A stretch of DNA of 5,165 nucleotides, from the NCBI GenBank assembly GCA_963518665.1, contig CAUQKR010000043.1, positions 1 to 5,165 on the forward strand, given 5' to 3'. The notes beneath the pieces were generated by a model. The model made no database searches and had not been told where the DNA came from. It was given only the letters and a program-made list of their open reading frames with translations. The DNA comes from GN02-872 sp963518665 (GTDB lineage Bacteria; Patescibacteriota; Gracilibacteria; BD1-5; UBA6164). This document shows, one piece after another, positions 5,162-5,165 of this stretch. The position numbers and the translations under genes are program-made. How positions within the stretch are numbered: position 1 is the first letter of the stretch; every line of letters begins with the position of its first letter.

Positions 5162-5165
5162 ATAG

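Overview
The window is strongly AT-rich and can only be read if TGA is a sense codon. Four of the five protein genes carry in-frame TGA. Wherever a known family motif fixes the residue, TGA stands at an invariant glycine: the histidine kinase boxes (DNGAGIP, FGLGIG), the TGLIW motif of DUF1566 domains, and SLH repeats. Tryptophan is written TGG in the same genes, for example in the WRLP motif. This is genetic code 25 (TGA = Gly), known from the Patescibacteria/CPR lineages Absconditabacteria (SR1) and Gracilibacteria (BD1-5). A small, host-attached or predatory CPR cell fits the content, but the window cannot separate the two lineages.

Layout, left to right. (1) 2-1108 (+): the C-terminal part of a surface protein with a charged coiled-coil region built from a 156-bp tandem repeat, followed by an SLH-type anchoring region. 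It ends in a palindromic terminator that probably also serves the converging gene. (2) 1128-1406 (-), possibly open to 1571: a short unrecognised protein with no convincing start. (3) 1563-1636: an intergenic element repeated almost exactly at 5088-5161 and carrying a candidate promoter. (4) 1670-3598 (+): a 642-aa fusion of a type IV pilin/pseudopilin N-terminus with three DUF1566 (Lcl_C-like) domains. Its leader contains a run of ten G. One G more or less brings an early stop, so this is a strong candidate for phase-variable switching of a pilus-borne adhesin. (5) 3636-4824 (-): a two-component pair, a sensorless soluble histidine kinase followed by a single-domain response regulator. (6) 4942-5019 (+): tRNA-His(GTG) with a consensus promoter and its own terminator. 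The second copy of the intergenic element runs to the right edge, suggesting another gene begins beyond the window.

Functionally, the window pairs cell-surface proteins (an SLH-anchored coiled coil and a pilin-displayed binding protein) with a compact phosphorelay. A role in contact with host cells is an inference. The response regulator is the one gene with no TGA codon at all, in contrast to heavy TGA use in its operon partner. None of the three assignable start codons has a clear Shine-Dalgarno sequence.
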